Assembly: GCA_028280635.1 (NCBI GenBank) | Contig: JANQLM010000059.1 | Location: 1-34,883 of the forward strand | Direction of reading: 5' to 3' | Length of the DNA stretch: 34,883 nt | DNA from: Halieaceae bacterium | Lineage (GTDB): Bacteria; Pseudomonadota; Gammaproteobacteria; Pseudomonadales; Halieaceae | Shown here: positions 1 to 7,441 of the stretch, piece by piece | Numbering within the stretch: the first letter of the stretch is position 1 | How the letters are laid out: each line of letters starts with the position of its first letter | The notes under the pieces: generated by a model | Told to the model about the DNA's origin: nothing | The model's database searches: none | What the model saw: only the letters and a program-made list of their open reading frames with translations | Program-made: the position numbers and the translations under genes

Positions 1-1
1 G

Positions 2-1048
2 GACAGCGCCGGCCTGGATGACTACTACCGCATGAACTATAGGATTGTCGATGCCGACGGCAAGCTGTTGCGCCAGGGCAGGGAGCTCGACCGCCTGATT
101 GACGCCAGCCGCGACGAGACCCGTGAGAGCCTCGGCGCGGGAGACAGCAGCGCAGCCTGGGCCAGCGGGCTGACGCGCTGGGACCTGGGTGAGTTACCGG
201 AGCGTTGGCGGGCCACCCAGGCCGGTATCCAAATCGAGTCCTACCCGGCCCTGCAGGACGACGGCGACAGTGTCTCCGTGGCCCTGCACGACTACCCGGG
301 CCAGGCGGAGCTGGCGCACCGGCGCGGCCTGGTGAGGCTCTATCAGTTGCAGTGTTCGCAGCCGCTGCGCTACCTGCGCAAGAACCTGCTGCGGGGCAAT
401 GCCGCCAACCTGCTGCTGGCCGGCGCCGGGCTGGCCCGGGACGCCCTGCTGGACGACTTGCTGGACGCCGTGTTCGCCCGCGCCTTCCTGGACGTGAGTG
501 TGCTGCCCCGCAGCGAGAGTGAGTTCCAGTCGGGCCTGCAGGCGGGCCGGGGTGAGCTGGTCAGTATCGGGAACGACTACGAGCGCATCCTGCTGGCGGT
601 ATTTGAACCCCTGGTGGGCGTGCGGACGCGCCTGGGGGCTCCGGAGGACGGCGCGCTGTCCTACGCCAGGGAAGACATGCACAGGCAATTGCAGGGACTG
701 CTGGGCGCGGGTTTCTGTTACCGGACGCCCTGGGCCCGCATGGGCCACTATCCCCGCTATATGAGAGCCCTGCTGACGCGCCTCGAGCGACTCACGGCGC
801 AGCCGGGCAAGGACCGCGGTCATACCGACACCCTGACGGAGCTGCAGGCGCCGCTTGACGCCTACCTGGAACAGAGCCCACAGGCCCTGGAGCTCAACCG
901 CGAGCTACAGGAGTATCGCTGGATGCTGGAAGAGTTGAGGGTTTCCTTTTTTGCCCAGTCTTTGGGCACGTCGCAGCCGGTGTCCGCCAAGCGCCTCGGG
1001 GAGCAGTGGGCGCGGGTCGAGGCCTGGCGTCTGGCGAACCCTGGCTGA
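2..1048 (+). CDS. hrpA: ATP-dependent RNA helicase HrpA, C-terminal part (5' truncated by window)
   Basis: The reading frame is open from base 2 to a TGA at 1046-1048, giving the last 348 residues of a larger protein. The fragment starts with a DYYRMNYRIVD-like stretch and carries the long helical C-terminal region (DUF3418 type) typical of HrpA, a DEAH-box RNA helicase of about 1,300 residues. The helicase motifs themselves lie outside the window, so the assignment rests on the C-terminal domain, with landmarks such as QCSQPLRYLRKNL and the closing RVEAWR. HrpA is a cytoplasmic RNA helicase linked to mRNA processing and stalled-ribosome rescue. The internal ATG at 32 is not a true start, because coding continues upstream of it. 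The gene ends just before two stem-loops that precede the hvf operon. Confidence 0.85.
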   Translation, partial: DSAGLDDYYRMNYRIVDADGKLLRQGRELDRLIDASRDETRESLGAGDSSAAWASGLTRWDLGELPERWRATQAGIQIESYPALQDDGDSVSVALHDYPGQAELAHRRGLVRLYQLQCSQPLRYLRKNLLRGNAANLLLAGAGLARDALLDDLLDAVFARAFLDVSVLPRSESEFQSGLQAGRGELVSIGNDYERILLAVFEPLVGVRTRLGAPEDGALSYAREDMHRQLQGLLGAGFCYRTPWARMGHYPRYMRALLTRLERLTAQPGKDRGHTDTLTELQAPLDAYLEQSPQALELNRELQEYRWMLEELRVSFFAQSLGTSQPVSAKRLGEQWARVEAWRLANPG

Positions 1049-1055
1049 GGGCTGT

Positions 1056-1071
1056 TGTCACACTTGTGACA
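1056..1071. promoter_or_regulatory. Near-perfect 16-bp palindrome downstream of hrpA
   Basis: TGTCACAC-TTGTGACA matches its own reverse complement except at the central pair. It lies 8 bp after the hrpA stop. It could be a dimeric regulator's operator for the hvf operon or the small stem of an hrpA terminator. There is no T-tract, so I favour a protein-binding site, weakly. Confidence 0.4.
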
Positions 1072-1075
1072 CAGG

Positions 1076-1120
1076 TCGGTAATCTTTCCAGGCTGTCCAG
1101 GGTTTGTGGAATATTACCGA
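1076..1120 (+). promoter_or_regulatory. Imperfect long hairpin in the hvfA leader region
   Basis: Arms TCGGTAAT (1076-1083) and ATTACCGA (1113-1120) pair perfectly. After a small internal loop, TTCCA (1086-1090) pairs with TGGAA (1107-1111), leaving a 16-nt loop. The 13 paired positions make a stable hairpin. No T-run follows, so it is not a classical intrinsic terminator. It may end hrpA transcription by another route or be part of the hvf regulatory region. Confidence 0.4.
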
Positions 1121-1137
1121 TGCCAGTGGAGCTACGG

Positions 1138-1166
1138 TGAAACTTGTTGGTCAATACTGTGTCTCA
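1138..1166 (+). promoter_or_regulatory. Candidate ECF-sigma (RpoE-like) promoter for hvfABC
   Basis: TGAAACTT at 1138-1145 resembles the -35 element of RpoE-type ECF promoters. After a 15-bp spacer comes GTCTCA at 1161-1166, resembling the -10 (TCTGA/GTCTA-like). Operons of the DUF692/DUF2063 type are known in several bacteria to be driven by ECF sigma factors in response to metals, which is why I looked for this pattern. The match is short, and the transcript would have a leader of about 135 nt before the hvfA start. Confidence 0.3.
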
Positions 1167-1305
1167 GTTAGCACGTTGAGCAATGTGAATCATTTCTCTA
1201 CGGCAACTCTTCACACGCTTCTACGAATGCGTGGAAGCGAACTACAGTGATATAGCGTTACCAGAAACTAACCAGACAGAAGAACTGATTTACAGGAGTC
1301 TACAA

Positions 1306-1671
1306 ATGGCCTACTCAAAGAAACCTCTAGCGGCTGCGCTGGGCGCAGCGTTCCTCGCGTCAGCAGTCAGCCCCATTGTCTCTGCTGATACCAACCCTTT
1401 CGCGGCCAACCAGCTCAGCGGCGGCTACGACCTCGTCAACTTCGGCGAGCACGAAGGCAAGTGTGGTGAAGGCAAGTGTGGCGAAGGCAAGGGCGAAACC
1501 GAAGGCAAGTGCGGTGAAGGCAAGTGCGGCGGCGAAAAGTCCTCCGAAGGTAAGTGCGGTGAAGGCAAGTGCGGCGGCGAAAAGTCTTCCGAAGGTAAGT
1601 GCGGTGAAGGCAAGTGCGGCGGCGAAAAGTCCTCCGAAGGTAAGTGTGGCGAAGGAAAGTGCGGCGGCTAA
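1306..1671 (+). CDS. hvfA: HvfA-type copper-binding RiPP precursor (EGKCG repeats)
   Basis: This gene encodes a 121-residue precursor. A Sec-type signal peptide (about residues 1-27, ending VSA) is followed by a short linker and ten EGKCG motifs with Cys at 53, 58, 69, 74, 84, 89, 99, 104, 114 and 119. One motif copy is degenerate (EGKGE, no Cys). The ATG at 1306 is chosen over an ATG 75 bp upstream because AGGAG sits 7 bp before it and the signal peptide starts there. In characterised members of the family, EGKCG cysteines are converted by the DUF692 enzyme into oxazolone/thioamide groups that bind copper(I); the product is exported and buffers copper in the periplasm. The next two genes are the expected HvfB and HvfC partners. 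The Cys, Lys, Gly and Glu bias is extreme, and the second half is a coding tandem repeat. The metal bound here is inferred. Confidence 0.85.
   Translation: MAYSKKPLAAALGAAFLASAVSPIVSADTNPFAANQLSGGYDLVNFGEHEGKCGEGKCGEGKGETEGKCGEGKCGGEKSSEGKCGEGKCGGEKSSEGKCGEGKCGGEKSSEGKCGEGKCGG
1501..1671 (+). repeat. 45-bp in-frame tandem repeat inside hvfA
   Basis: Three full 45-bp units (1501-1545, 1546-1590, 1591-1635) and a fourth truncated one (1636-1671, ending in the stop codon) each encode EGKCGEGKCGGEKSS. Units differ by one to three silent changes (GGC/GGT, TCC/TCT), and the last unit is the most diverged. The pattern indicates recent unit duplication with protein-level constraint. The unit number sets how many modifiable cysteines the peptide has. 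Confidence 0.95.
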
Positions 1672-1702
1672 GGCCTCACTGACCTGACACTCGTACTGAC
1701 AC

Positions 1703-2563
1703 GTGTCTACACAACCGTCAGAAAGATCGCCGGGTTTCCAGGGAGCTGGACTCGGCCTGCGGCGGGCCCTGCTGGGCCCGCTGTCAGACATGGCGCAGGG
1801 AAGCGTCGATTTCATGGAAGTGGCGCCGGAGAACTGGATCAATGTCGGCGGCCGCTTCGGGCGACAGTTCAGGGAACTGGCCGAGCAGTACACCATCAGC
1901 CTGCACGGCCTGTCGCTGAATATCGGCGGCTTTGAACCCGTGGACCGTGAGCTGGTGGCTGCCATCGGCGAGTTCATGGACGAGTACCACTGCCCAATTT
2001 ACACCGAGCATCTCACCTATTGTGCAGATGACGGCCACCTCTACGATCTGATGCCCATTCCCTTTACCGAAGAGGCTGTGCACCACGTGGCAGGCCGGGT
2101 GAAGGAAGTGCAGGATATTCTCGGCCGCCGTATCGGCCTGGAGAACGCTTCCTACTACGCGGTATCGAAAGCCGATATGAGCGAGAGCGATTTCATTCGC
2201 GCGGTGTTGGAAGAGGCGGACTGCGACCTGCTGCTGGACGTGAACAACATCTACGTCAACAGCATCAATCACCGCTACGATCCCCATGAATTTCTCCACT
2301 CCCTGCCGCTCGAACGCGCCCGGTATATACACGTGGCCGGGCACTACGATGAGGCGGAGGATCTCAAGGTGGATACCCACGGCGCCGATGTCATCGACCC
2401 GGTGTGGGATTTGCTGGCCGAGGCCTATCGCCTGTGCGGTACGCTGCCGACCCTGCTGGAACGGGATTTCAACCTGCCGCCGCTGGCTGAGCTGCTTGGC
2501 GAGGTAGAGCAGATTCGCGAAATCCAGCGCAGCGTGGCAGCCGAGGCGGTGAACTATGCCTGA
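1703..2563 (+). CDS. hvfB: HvfB, DUF692 multinuclear non-haem iron oxidative enzyme (MNIO)
   Basis: The 286-residue protein is a complete DUF692 TIM-barrel enzyme. It has the family N-terminus GAGLGLRR (14-21), EVAPEN (39-44), H68 in HGLSLN, E102/H103 in TEHLTY, E147/N148 in LENAS, D179/N181 in LDVNN, H210 and H214 in HVAGHYD, D224/H226 in DTHGAD and E253 in LLERDF. These His, Asp, Glu and Asn residues form the multi-iron site in known members. The enzyme uses O2 and mixed-valent iron to modify Cys residues of the precursor, here HvfA. The start is GTG at 1703, because the next in-frame ATG would remove the conserved GLGLRR; the ribosome-binding site is weak. It starts 31 bp after hvfA and overlaps hvfC by 8 bp, so the three genes are probably one operon. 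Confidence 0.9.
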   Translation: MSTQPSERSPGFQGAGLGLRRALLGPLSDMAQGSVDFMEVAPENWINVGGRFGRQFRELAEQYTISLHGLSLNIGGFEPVDRELVAAIGEFMDEYHCPIYTEHLTYCADDGHLYDLMPIPFTEEAVHHVAGRVKEVQDILGRRIGLENASYYAVSKADMSESDFIRAVLEEADCDLLLDVNNIYVNSINHRYDPHEFLHSLPLERARYIHVAGHYDEAEDLKVDTHGADVIDPVWDLLAEAYRLCGTLPTLLERDFNLPPLAELLGEVEQIREIQRSVAAEAVNYA

Positions 2564-3338
2564 GCCTGCAGTCTCCAGCAGCGCGGCTGGCCTGAAGGCC
2601 CTGCAGCAACGTTTCACCGGACACATCCGTAACCCGGGTGAGGTCGATGCGCCAGAGGGTATCGAAGGCCGGCGCATGAAGATCTACAACGATCTCATCT
2701 ACAACAACGTTGAGAGCTTCCTCAGCGGTGGTTTCCCGGTGCTGCGAAGCCTGTACCGTGAAGAGGACTGGCACCGGCTGGTGCGCGACTTCATCGTCAG
2801 CTATCGCTGCAACTCGCCATACTTTCTGGAAATCAGCCAGGAGTTCCTCAACTACCTGATGAATACCCGTGAGTCGACGCCGGTGGACCCGCCCTTTGCC
2901 CTGGAACTTGCGCACTACGAGTGGGTGGAGCTGGCACTGGACGTCTCTACCGAGGCATTTCCCGAGGATGGCGTGGATCCCGAGGGCGATCCGGTTGAAG
3001 GTATCCCGGTGATCTCTCCCCTGGCCATGAACCTGCAGTATCGCTACCCGGTGCACGAGATTGGCCCCGGGCGCGAGCCCGATGAACCGCCGGCCCAGCC
3101 CACCTTCCTGGTGGTGTACCGTAACCGGGAAGAGAAAGTGCGCTTCCTGGAGACCAACGCGGCGACGGCTCGGCTGCTGGAACTGGTGGCTGGCAACACC
3201 GATCGCAGCGGCAAACAGCTGCTGGAGCAACTCGCCGAGGAGATGAACGCTGAGTCGGCGACCTCCATTGTGGAGTTCGGTGCCCGCATGCTGGCGGAGT
3301 TCCTCGAGCAGGACATCCTGGCCGGCAGCCGTTGTTAA
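2556..3338 (+). CDS. hvfC: HvfC, DUF2063 partner protein of the MNIO enzyme
   Basis: This 260-residue protein starts at an ATG inside the end of hvfB (8-bp overlap), so translation is probably coupled. The N-terminal half has the DUF2063 pattern: [12 protein letters not shown], then [15 protein letters not shown] and [10 protein letters not shown], a helical domain often labelled 'putative DNA-binding'. The C-terminal half (about 150-255) is the second domain usual in HvfC proteins, including [10 protein letters not shown] and FLVVYRN. In studied systems the partner binds the precursor leader and delivers it to the DUF692 enzyme, like a RiPP recognition element, so the DNA-binding label is probably misleading. 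No DoxX-like membrane gene, often found in such operons, follows. Confidence 0.85.
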   Translation: MPEPAVSSSAAGLKALQQRFTGHIRNPGEVDAPEGIEGRRMKIYNDLIYNNVESFLSGGFPVLRSLYREEDWHRLVRDFIVSYRCNSPYFLEISQEFLNYLMNTRESTPVDPPFALELAHYEWVELALDVSTEAFPEDGVDPEGDPVEGIPVISPLAMNLQYRYPVHEIGPGREPDEPPAQPTFLVVYRNREEKVRFLETNAATARLLELVAGNTDRSGKQLLEQLAEEMNAESATSIVEFGARMLAEFLEQDILAGSRC

Positions 3339-3452
3339 CTGTCGATTGACCGCAGGTAGATTGGCCGCACAGTAGGTACTGTCGGTCGCAGGGTTTCTTG
3401 CGGGCCCCTGGTTCTGTGGCCTACTATTTGCGTAACACCCTGGGTAAAGCCC

Positions 3453-4184
3453 ATGAACGCAACTTCCCGAAGCTTGCTGCTGGCGATGCTGCTCCTGTTG
3501 GAGAGCGGCTGCGCCACGGCACGAACCGCCGACGAGCCTGTTAACCAGGACCCTTTCGAGGGTTTGAACCGGGCGGTCTTCGTATTCAATGACAACGTCG
3601 ACCGCTGGGCGCTGGCGCCGGTGGCCCGCACCTACCAGATGATCATGCCGGGCTTCGCCCGGCATGGTGTCAGCAACTTTTTCGCCAATCTCTATGATCT
3701 CAATGGCGCGCTCAACGCTGTGCTGCAGGGCCGCTTCAAGAATGCCGCCCAGAACAGCGGTCGCTTCATGGTTAATTCGACGGTAGGTATGTTTGGCTTT
3801 GTGGATGTGGCCTCGGAGATGGGGATCTCGCCCTACCGCACCGACTTCGGCCACACCCTCGCGATCTGGGGCGTGGGCTCGGGCCCCTACCTTATGGTGC
3901 CGTTCCTGGGCCCGCGTACCGTGCGCAGCGCCACCGGCACCGCGTTTGATACCGTCGCGTCGCTGCAGTGGCAGGTGAACGACGACATCACCCGCAACTG
4001 GCTGTTCGCCACCGAGATTGTCGACAACCGGGCAGCCCTCACCTCCGCTGAAGACCTCATCACCGGTGACCGGTACATATTTATCCGTGACGCCTACCTC
4101 CAGCAGCGGGAGTATTTTGTGAAGGGCGGCGTGGTAGAGGATTCTTTCTCCGACTTTGACGAGGAGTTCGACTGGGAAGAGTGA
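3453..4184 (+). CDS. mlaA: MlaA (VacJ) outer-membrane lipoprotein, phospholipid transport
   Basis: The 243-residue protein starts with a lipoprotein signal peptide ending LESGC, with lipidation expected at Cys20. The MlaA domain follows directly: DPFEGLNRAVFVFND, RYLN-like helices, GRFMVNSTVG, DFGHTLAIWGVGSGPYLMVPFLGP and the terminal DAYLQQREYF. MlaA removes phospholipids misplaced in the outer leaflet of the outer membrane and passes them to MlaC and the MlaFEDB transporter, none of which is in this window. The acidic tail (SFSDFDEEFDWEE) is typical. The gene stands 114 bp after hvfC and probably has its own promoter. It precedes the rssB-rssC pair. Confidence 0.93.
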   Translation: MNATSRSLLLAMLLLLESGCATARTADEPVNQDPFEGLNRAVFVFNDNVDRWALAPVARTYQMIMPGFARHGVSNFFANLYDLNGALNAVLQGRFKNAAQNSGRFMVNSTVGMFGFVDVASEMGISPYRTDFGHTLAIWGVGSGPYLMVPFLGPRTVRSATGTAFDTVASLQWQVNDDITRNWLFATEIVDNRAALTSAEDLITGDRYIFIRDAYLQQREYFVKGGVVEDSFSDFDEEFDWEE

Positions 4185-4286
4185 AGCCGCCAATTTGTGA
4201 AATTATTGGCAGAATCACCGCACCTGACTTGCAGCCCCCATACCTGCGGAGTAGTGTGCTGCGACGTAACAGGACGTAGCACGCCT

Positions 4287-5468
4287 ATGGCTGAGCAGAG
4301 CGGCAATATATTGCTGCTTGAGAAAGACGCCCAGACCGCTAACGCTATCGCCGATCGGCTCGTGGCGCAGGGCTACTACGTCGAGATCTCGCAACAGGTT
4401 GACCCCTCCCTGGACGGTGACATAGACGACGATGTTGACGTCGTGTTGTGCGACCTCGATTTGCCCAATATATCCTGGGAAGGCGTATTCGACGTACTCA
4501 GCGAGCGACAGCAGGAAATCTCCGCCATTATGCTGTCATCACATGAGCAGGTGGTGGACGTGATGACTGCCCTGCGCCTCGGCTTCCGCGATTTTTTCCA
4601 CAAACCTATCGACGATTGGGATGCGCTGCTGTCATCGGTAGCCCGCTGTGCCGAGGAAAGCCGGCTACGGCGCGAAAACGCTGCCTACCGCGCCCAGTTG
4701 GAGGGCACCAACGCGGAACTGCGCGGCACCGTGCAGGTGCTCGAGCAGGACCAGCAGGCCGGCCGCCATGTGCAGATGCGCATGCTGCCGCAGTCACCGA
4801 TTGAGATCGACGGCTACCGCTTCAGCCACTCGGTGATTCCTTCCCTGTACCTGAGCGGTGACTACACCGATTATTTCCGGGTGGGCGAAGACCACGCGGT
4901 ATTCGTGATTTCCGATGTCTCCGGCCATGGTTCCTCTTCGGCCTTCGTGACGGTGTTGCTGAAAAACCTGCTGGCCCGCAAGCGTTCCGACTATATCCAT
5001 CGCGACGACGACACTATCCTGAACCCCGTTGAGATGCTGGCGCGCGCCAACCGTGACCTGCTGGAATTGGGCATTGGCAAGTTCGCGACCGTGGTGATGG
5101 GCGTGATCGATCTCGATTGCAGCCTGCTGCGCTACAGCATCGCCGGTCACCTGCCGCTGCCGGTACTGGTGTCCGCCGACGGCGCTCGCTTTCTGCATGG
5201 CGCCGGCACCGCGGTGGGGATTATGGAGGACGCGGAATACGAAGTGCGCAGCATTGAACTGCCTGACGAATTCATGCTGGCGCTGTTCACCGACGGTATC
5301 CTGGAAATCTTGCCGCCGGACAATCTTGTCGACAAGGAAAGGTACTTCCTGGAAGCCTTTGACGGTGGTTTCCAGACGCCCCTGCAGGTCTCCCACCGGC
5401 TGGGCCTGGACCAGATTGTCACCATCCCCGACGATATTGCGGCGCTCTACCTGGAGCGTAAACCGTAA
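4287..5468 (+). CDS. rssB: RssB-like response regulator fused to PP2C (SpoIIE-type) phosphatase
   Basis: From the ATG at 4287 the protein has 393 residues. An N-terminal receiver domain (about 7-118) carries phospho-acceptor D56 (CDLDLP), S84/S85 in MLSS and K106 in HKPI. A short coiled linker (about 122-160, rich in E, R and Q) leads to a PPM/PP2C phosphatase domain with SGD (190-192), DVSGHG (210-215), AGH (286-288) and FTDGI (334-338), so metal binding and catalysis look intact. In the receiver, the usual acidic pair is E12-K13 rather than D/E-D. A reading frame 90 bp longer exists, but the upstream part is Cys-rich and unlike a receiver, while an AGGA lies 12 bp before 4287. The next gene is a STAS protein, the likely substrate, as in RsbU/SpoIIE partner switching. 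The probable role is control of a general stress sigma pathway. Confidence 0.85.
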   Translation: MAEQSGNILLLEKDAQTANAIADRLVAQGYYVEISQQVDPSLDGDIDDDVDVVLCDLDLPNISWEGVFDVLSERQQEISAIMLSSHEQVVDVMTALRLGFRDFFHKPIDDWDALLSSVARCAEESRLRRENAAYRAQLEGTNAELRGTVQVLEQDQQAGRHVQMRMLPQSPIEIDGYRFSHSVIPSLYLSGDYTDYFRVGEDHAVFVISDVSGHGSSSAFVTVLLKNLLARKRSDYIHRDDDTILNPVEMLARANRDLLELGIGKFATVVMGVIDLDCSLLRYSIAGHLPLPVLVSADGARFLHGAGTAVGIMEDAEYEVRSIELPDEFMLALFTDGILEILPPDNLVDKERYFLEAFDGGFQTPLQVSHRLGLDQIVTIPDDIAALYLERKP

Positions 5469-5953
5469 TGGAAGGTCGGATTCTCGCAGCAGATCACCAC
5501 GGCGCTTATGCCCTCAAGCTGGTAGGCGATGTGCGGGTCAACCTGTGCAGTTCCATCGACGAATACCTCGAGCAGATGTTCTCCGACCCGCAGTTTGAAA
5601 GTGTCATGGTTGACCTGTGCGACGCCGAGGGTATCGACAGCACCACCCTGGGCCTGCTGGCCAAACTGGCGCTGCGGGTACGTAAGCAGTTTGGGCTGCG
5701 GCCGGTCATCTATTCCTGCCGCAACGGCATCAATCGGCTGTTGCAGAGCATGGCTTTTGGCAAGCTGTTTGATATTCGTGAAGAAAGCGTGATCAACGGC
5801 AGCGTGATTCGAGAGATTCCGGCGGTCAACGACGACCCCGAAGTGGTACGCGAGAAAGTCATCGAAGCCCACCGCGTGTTGATGGACCTCAGTGAAGAAA
5901 ACCGAGAGCGCTTCAAGGACCTGATGACGGCCCTCGAACAGACGCCGAATTAG
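5468..5953 (+). CDS. rssC: STAS-domain anti-sigma factor antagonist (RssC-like)
   Basis: A 161-residue cytoplasmic protein with a STAS domain over about residues 1-105. The phospho-switch motif is EGIDSTTLG, with S58 at the position of the regulatory serine of SpoIIAA-type antagonists and T59/T60 next to it. A helical C-terminal extension (about 115-161) follows. Its ATG shares one base with the rssB stop (TAATG), so the two are co-translated. The PP2C domain of RssB would dephosphorylate the serine. The cognate kinase/anti-sigma factor is not in the window, so the target is inferred from the family. Confidence 0.82.
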   Translation: MEGRILAADHHGAYALKLVGDVRVNLCSSIDEYLEQMFSDPQFESVMVDLCDAEGIDSTTLGLLAKLALRVRKQFGLRPVIYSCRNGINRLLQSMAFGKLFDIREESVINGSVIREIPAVNDDPEVVREKVIEAHRVLMDLSEENRERFKDLMTALEQTPN

Positions 5954-5955
5954 CC

Positions 5956-5975
5956 GGGGGCGCCCAGTCGCCCCC
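5956..5975. terminator. Hairpin between convergent rssC and TerB-like genes
   Basis: GGGGGCG (5956-5962) pairs with CGCCCCC (5969-5975) around a 6-nt loop, three bases after the rssC stop. No clear T-run follows, so it would be a weak or assisted terminator for rssC. Confidence 0.45.
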
Positions 5976-6018
5976 ACATCCCTTGGCGGGCCCAGCCGGC
6001 CCACCCGGCCGGCCGCAC

Positions 6019-6489
6019 CTAGCCGGCAGCGCCCACAGTTTCAGAGACGGTCAGCTTGGCACCGATAAAGGCCTTGTGGGGAACGTGGATCAGGTCTGAT
6101 ACCTGGCGGATCAGCCGCTCTTCGTACTTGTCCAGGTCGCCGTCCGCATAGGCAACCCGCCACATGCATTCGATCAGCGTGAGCTTTTCCTCGGCGCTGT
6201 AGTGATCGTTTATCAGGCGGGTGAACTCGTACAGGGACGTCGCGCGGTCTGCGCGCTGCCCGGCCAGCTCCAGTAGCTCACCAATTTCCGTGGGGCCCAG
6301 GTCCAGGGCGCTGGCCAGCACATCCTTCAGGGTCTGCTGCTCCTGTGGGTCCACCACGTAATCGGCGCGAGTCATTTCAATGAGCAGGGCGGCTGCCGCC
6401 AAGTCCAGCTGGTGGCGGTGTTCGGCCGAATCGGTTGCGTTCGGCTTGGAAAACAGGGCGATCAAAGACTGTATCATGCGTTCAACCAT
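6019..6489 (-). CDS. TerB-like tellurite-resistance-family protein (COG4103 type)
   Basis: A 156-residue all-helical cytoplasmic protein of the TerB-like family. Two related acidic segments are visible: [17 protein letters not shown] near the N-terminus and [17 protein letters not shown] near residue 110, the D-G-D-x-D pattern being the family hallmark. The ATG at 6489 overlaps the stop of tal by 8 bp, and a second ATG 12 bp downstream is an alternative start. It is last in a dusA-tal-terB-like operon. The family's biochemical role is unknown; metal or membrane stress is usually suggested, and nothing here narrows it. Confidence 0.75.
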   Translation of the reverse strand: MVERMIQSLIALFSKPNATDSAEHRHQLDLAAAALLIEMTRADYVVDPQEQQTLKDVLASALDLGPTEIGELLELAGQRADRATSLYEFTRLINDHYSAEEKLTLIECMWRVAYADGDLDKYEERLIRQVSDLIHVPHKAFIGAKLTVSETVGAAG

Positions 6490-7441
6490 CGAAATCTGTC
6501 AGTAGCTTTTCCAGCTTGATCTGGTCGGCGACAAAGTTGCGTATGCCCTCGGCCAGCTTCTCGGTAGCCATGGCGTCGGCATTGACCGCATAGCGAAAGG
6601 CGGTCTCCGGCAAGTCTAGCCGATCTTCACCGCCGTTGATGCCATCCGGTGACAGGCGACGGGGCAATTCTGCCTTATCCGCGGCCAGTTCCTCCAGCAA
6701 TTGCGGGCTGATCGTCAGGCGGTCGCAGCCAGCCAGCGCCTCGATCTCCCCGGTGTTGCGGAAGCTCGCGCCCATCACCACGGTCTGGTAACCGTGCTGC
6801 TTGTAATAATTGTAAATGCGGGTGACCGATTGTACGCCCGGATCGTCATCCGCGGTGGCAATTACCCGGTCCGTGTTGGCCTTGTACCAGTCGAGAATGC
6901 GGCCGACGAAAGGTGAAATCAGGAACACCCCGGCATCGGCGCAGGCGACGGCCTGCTCGAAGCTGAACAGCAGGGTGAGATTGCAGTTGATGCCCTCGCG
7001 TTCCAGCTGCTCGGCGGCGCGAATACCCTCCCAGGTGGACGCGGTCTTGATCAGGATGCGGTCTGGTCCGATGCCGGCGGCTTCATAGAGGCCAATCAGC
7101 TTGCGGGCGCGCTCGATGGTGCCCTGGGTGTCAAAAGACAGCCGCGCATCCACCTCGGTAGAGACGCGGCCGGGAATGATGCCGAGAATTTCACAGCCGA
7201 TGGCCACCGCCAGCTTGTCACAGCAGTTGGCGAGCCGTTCGACGTCGCTGCCGCCCTGGGCGTCGGCCCAGGCCCTGGCCTCGCGGATCAGGTCCTGGGT
7301 GTGGGGCAGGGCGGCCGCCTTGAGCAGCAGCGACGGGTTGGTAGTGGCATCCTCGGGATGGAAGCGCTTGATAGCTTCAAAGTCGCCGGTGTCGGCCACC
7401 ACCGTGGTCATGGCTTTGAGTTGCTCGAGCTTGCTGGTCAT
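6482..7441 (-). CDS. tal: Transaldolase
   Basis: A 319-residue protein matching TalB-type transaldolases over its full length. It shows D17 in [19 protein letters not shown] (31-42), the catalytic Schiff-base lysine K132 in [14 protein letters not shown], and [11 protein letters not shown] further on. It transfers a dihydroxyacetone unit between sugar phosphates in the non-oxidative pentose phosphate pathway, in the cytoplasm. Its ATG overlaps the dusA stop in an ATGA arrangement and its stop overlaps the next gene, so it sits in the middle of a tightly coupled operon. Confidence 0.96.
   Translation of the reverse strand: MTSKLEQLKAMTTVVADTGDFEAIKRFHPEDATTNPSLLLKAAALPHTQDLIREARAWADAQGGSDVERLANCCDKLAVAIGCEILGIIPGRVSTEVDARLSFDTQGTIERARKLIGLYEAAGIGPDRILIKTASTWEGIRAAEQLEREGINCNLTLLFSFEQAVACADAGVFLISPFVGRILDWYKANTDRVIATADDDPGVQSVTRIYNYYKQHGYQTVVMGASFRNTGEIEALAGCDRLTISPQLLEELAADKAELPRRLSPDGINGGEDRLDLPETAFRYAVNADAMATEKLAEGIRNFVADQIKLEKLLTDFDG

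Noticed and set aside
1501-1671. CRISPR-like or intergenic repeat
   Set aside because: The 45-bp units are in frame, contiguous and encode the EGKCG motif.
1360-1977. Long minus-strand open frame over hvfA and hvfB start
   Set aside because: It is low in complexity because it mirrors the repeat, and it crosses a recognised operon on the other strand.
2469-4193. 574-residue minus-strand open frame
   Set aside because: It runs opposite to hvfC and mlaA, whose families are certain; GC-rich DNA leaves long stop-free antisense frames.
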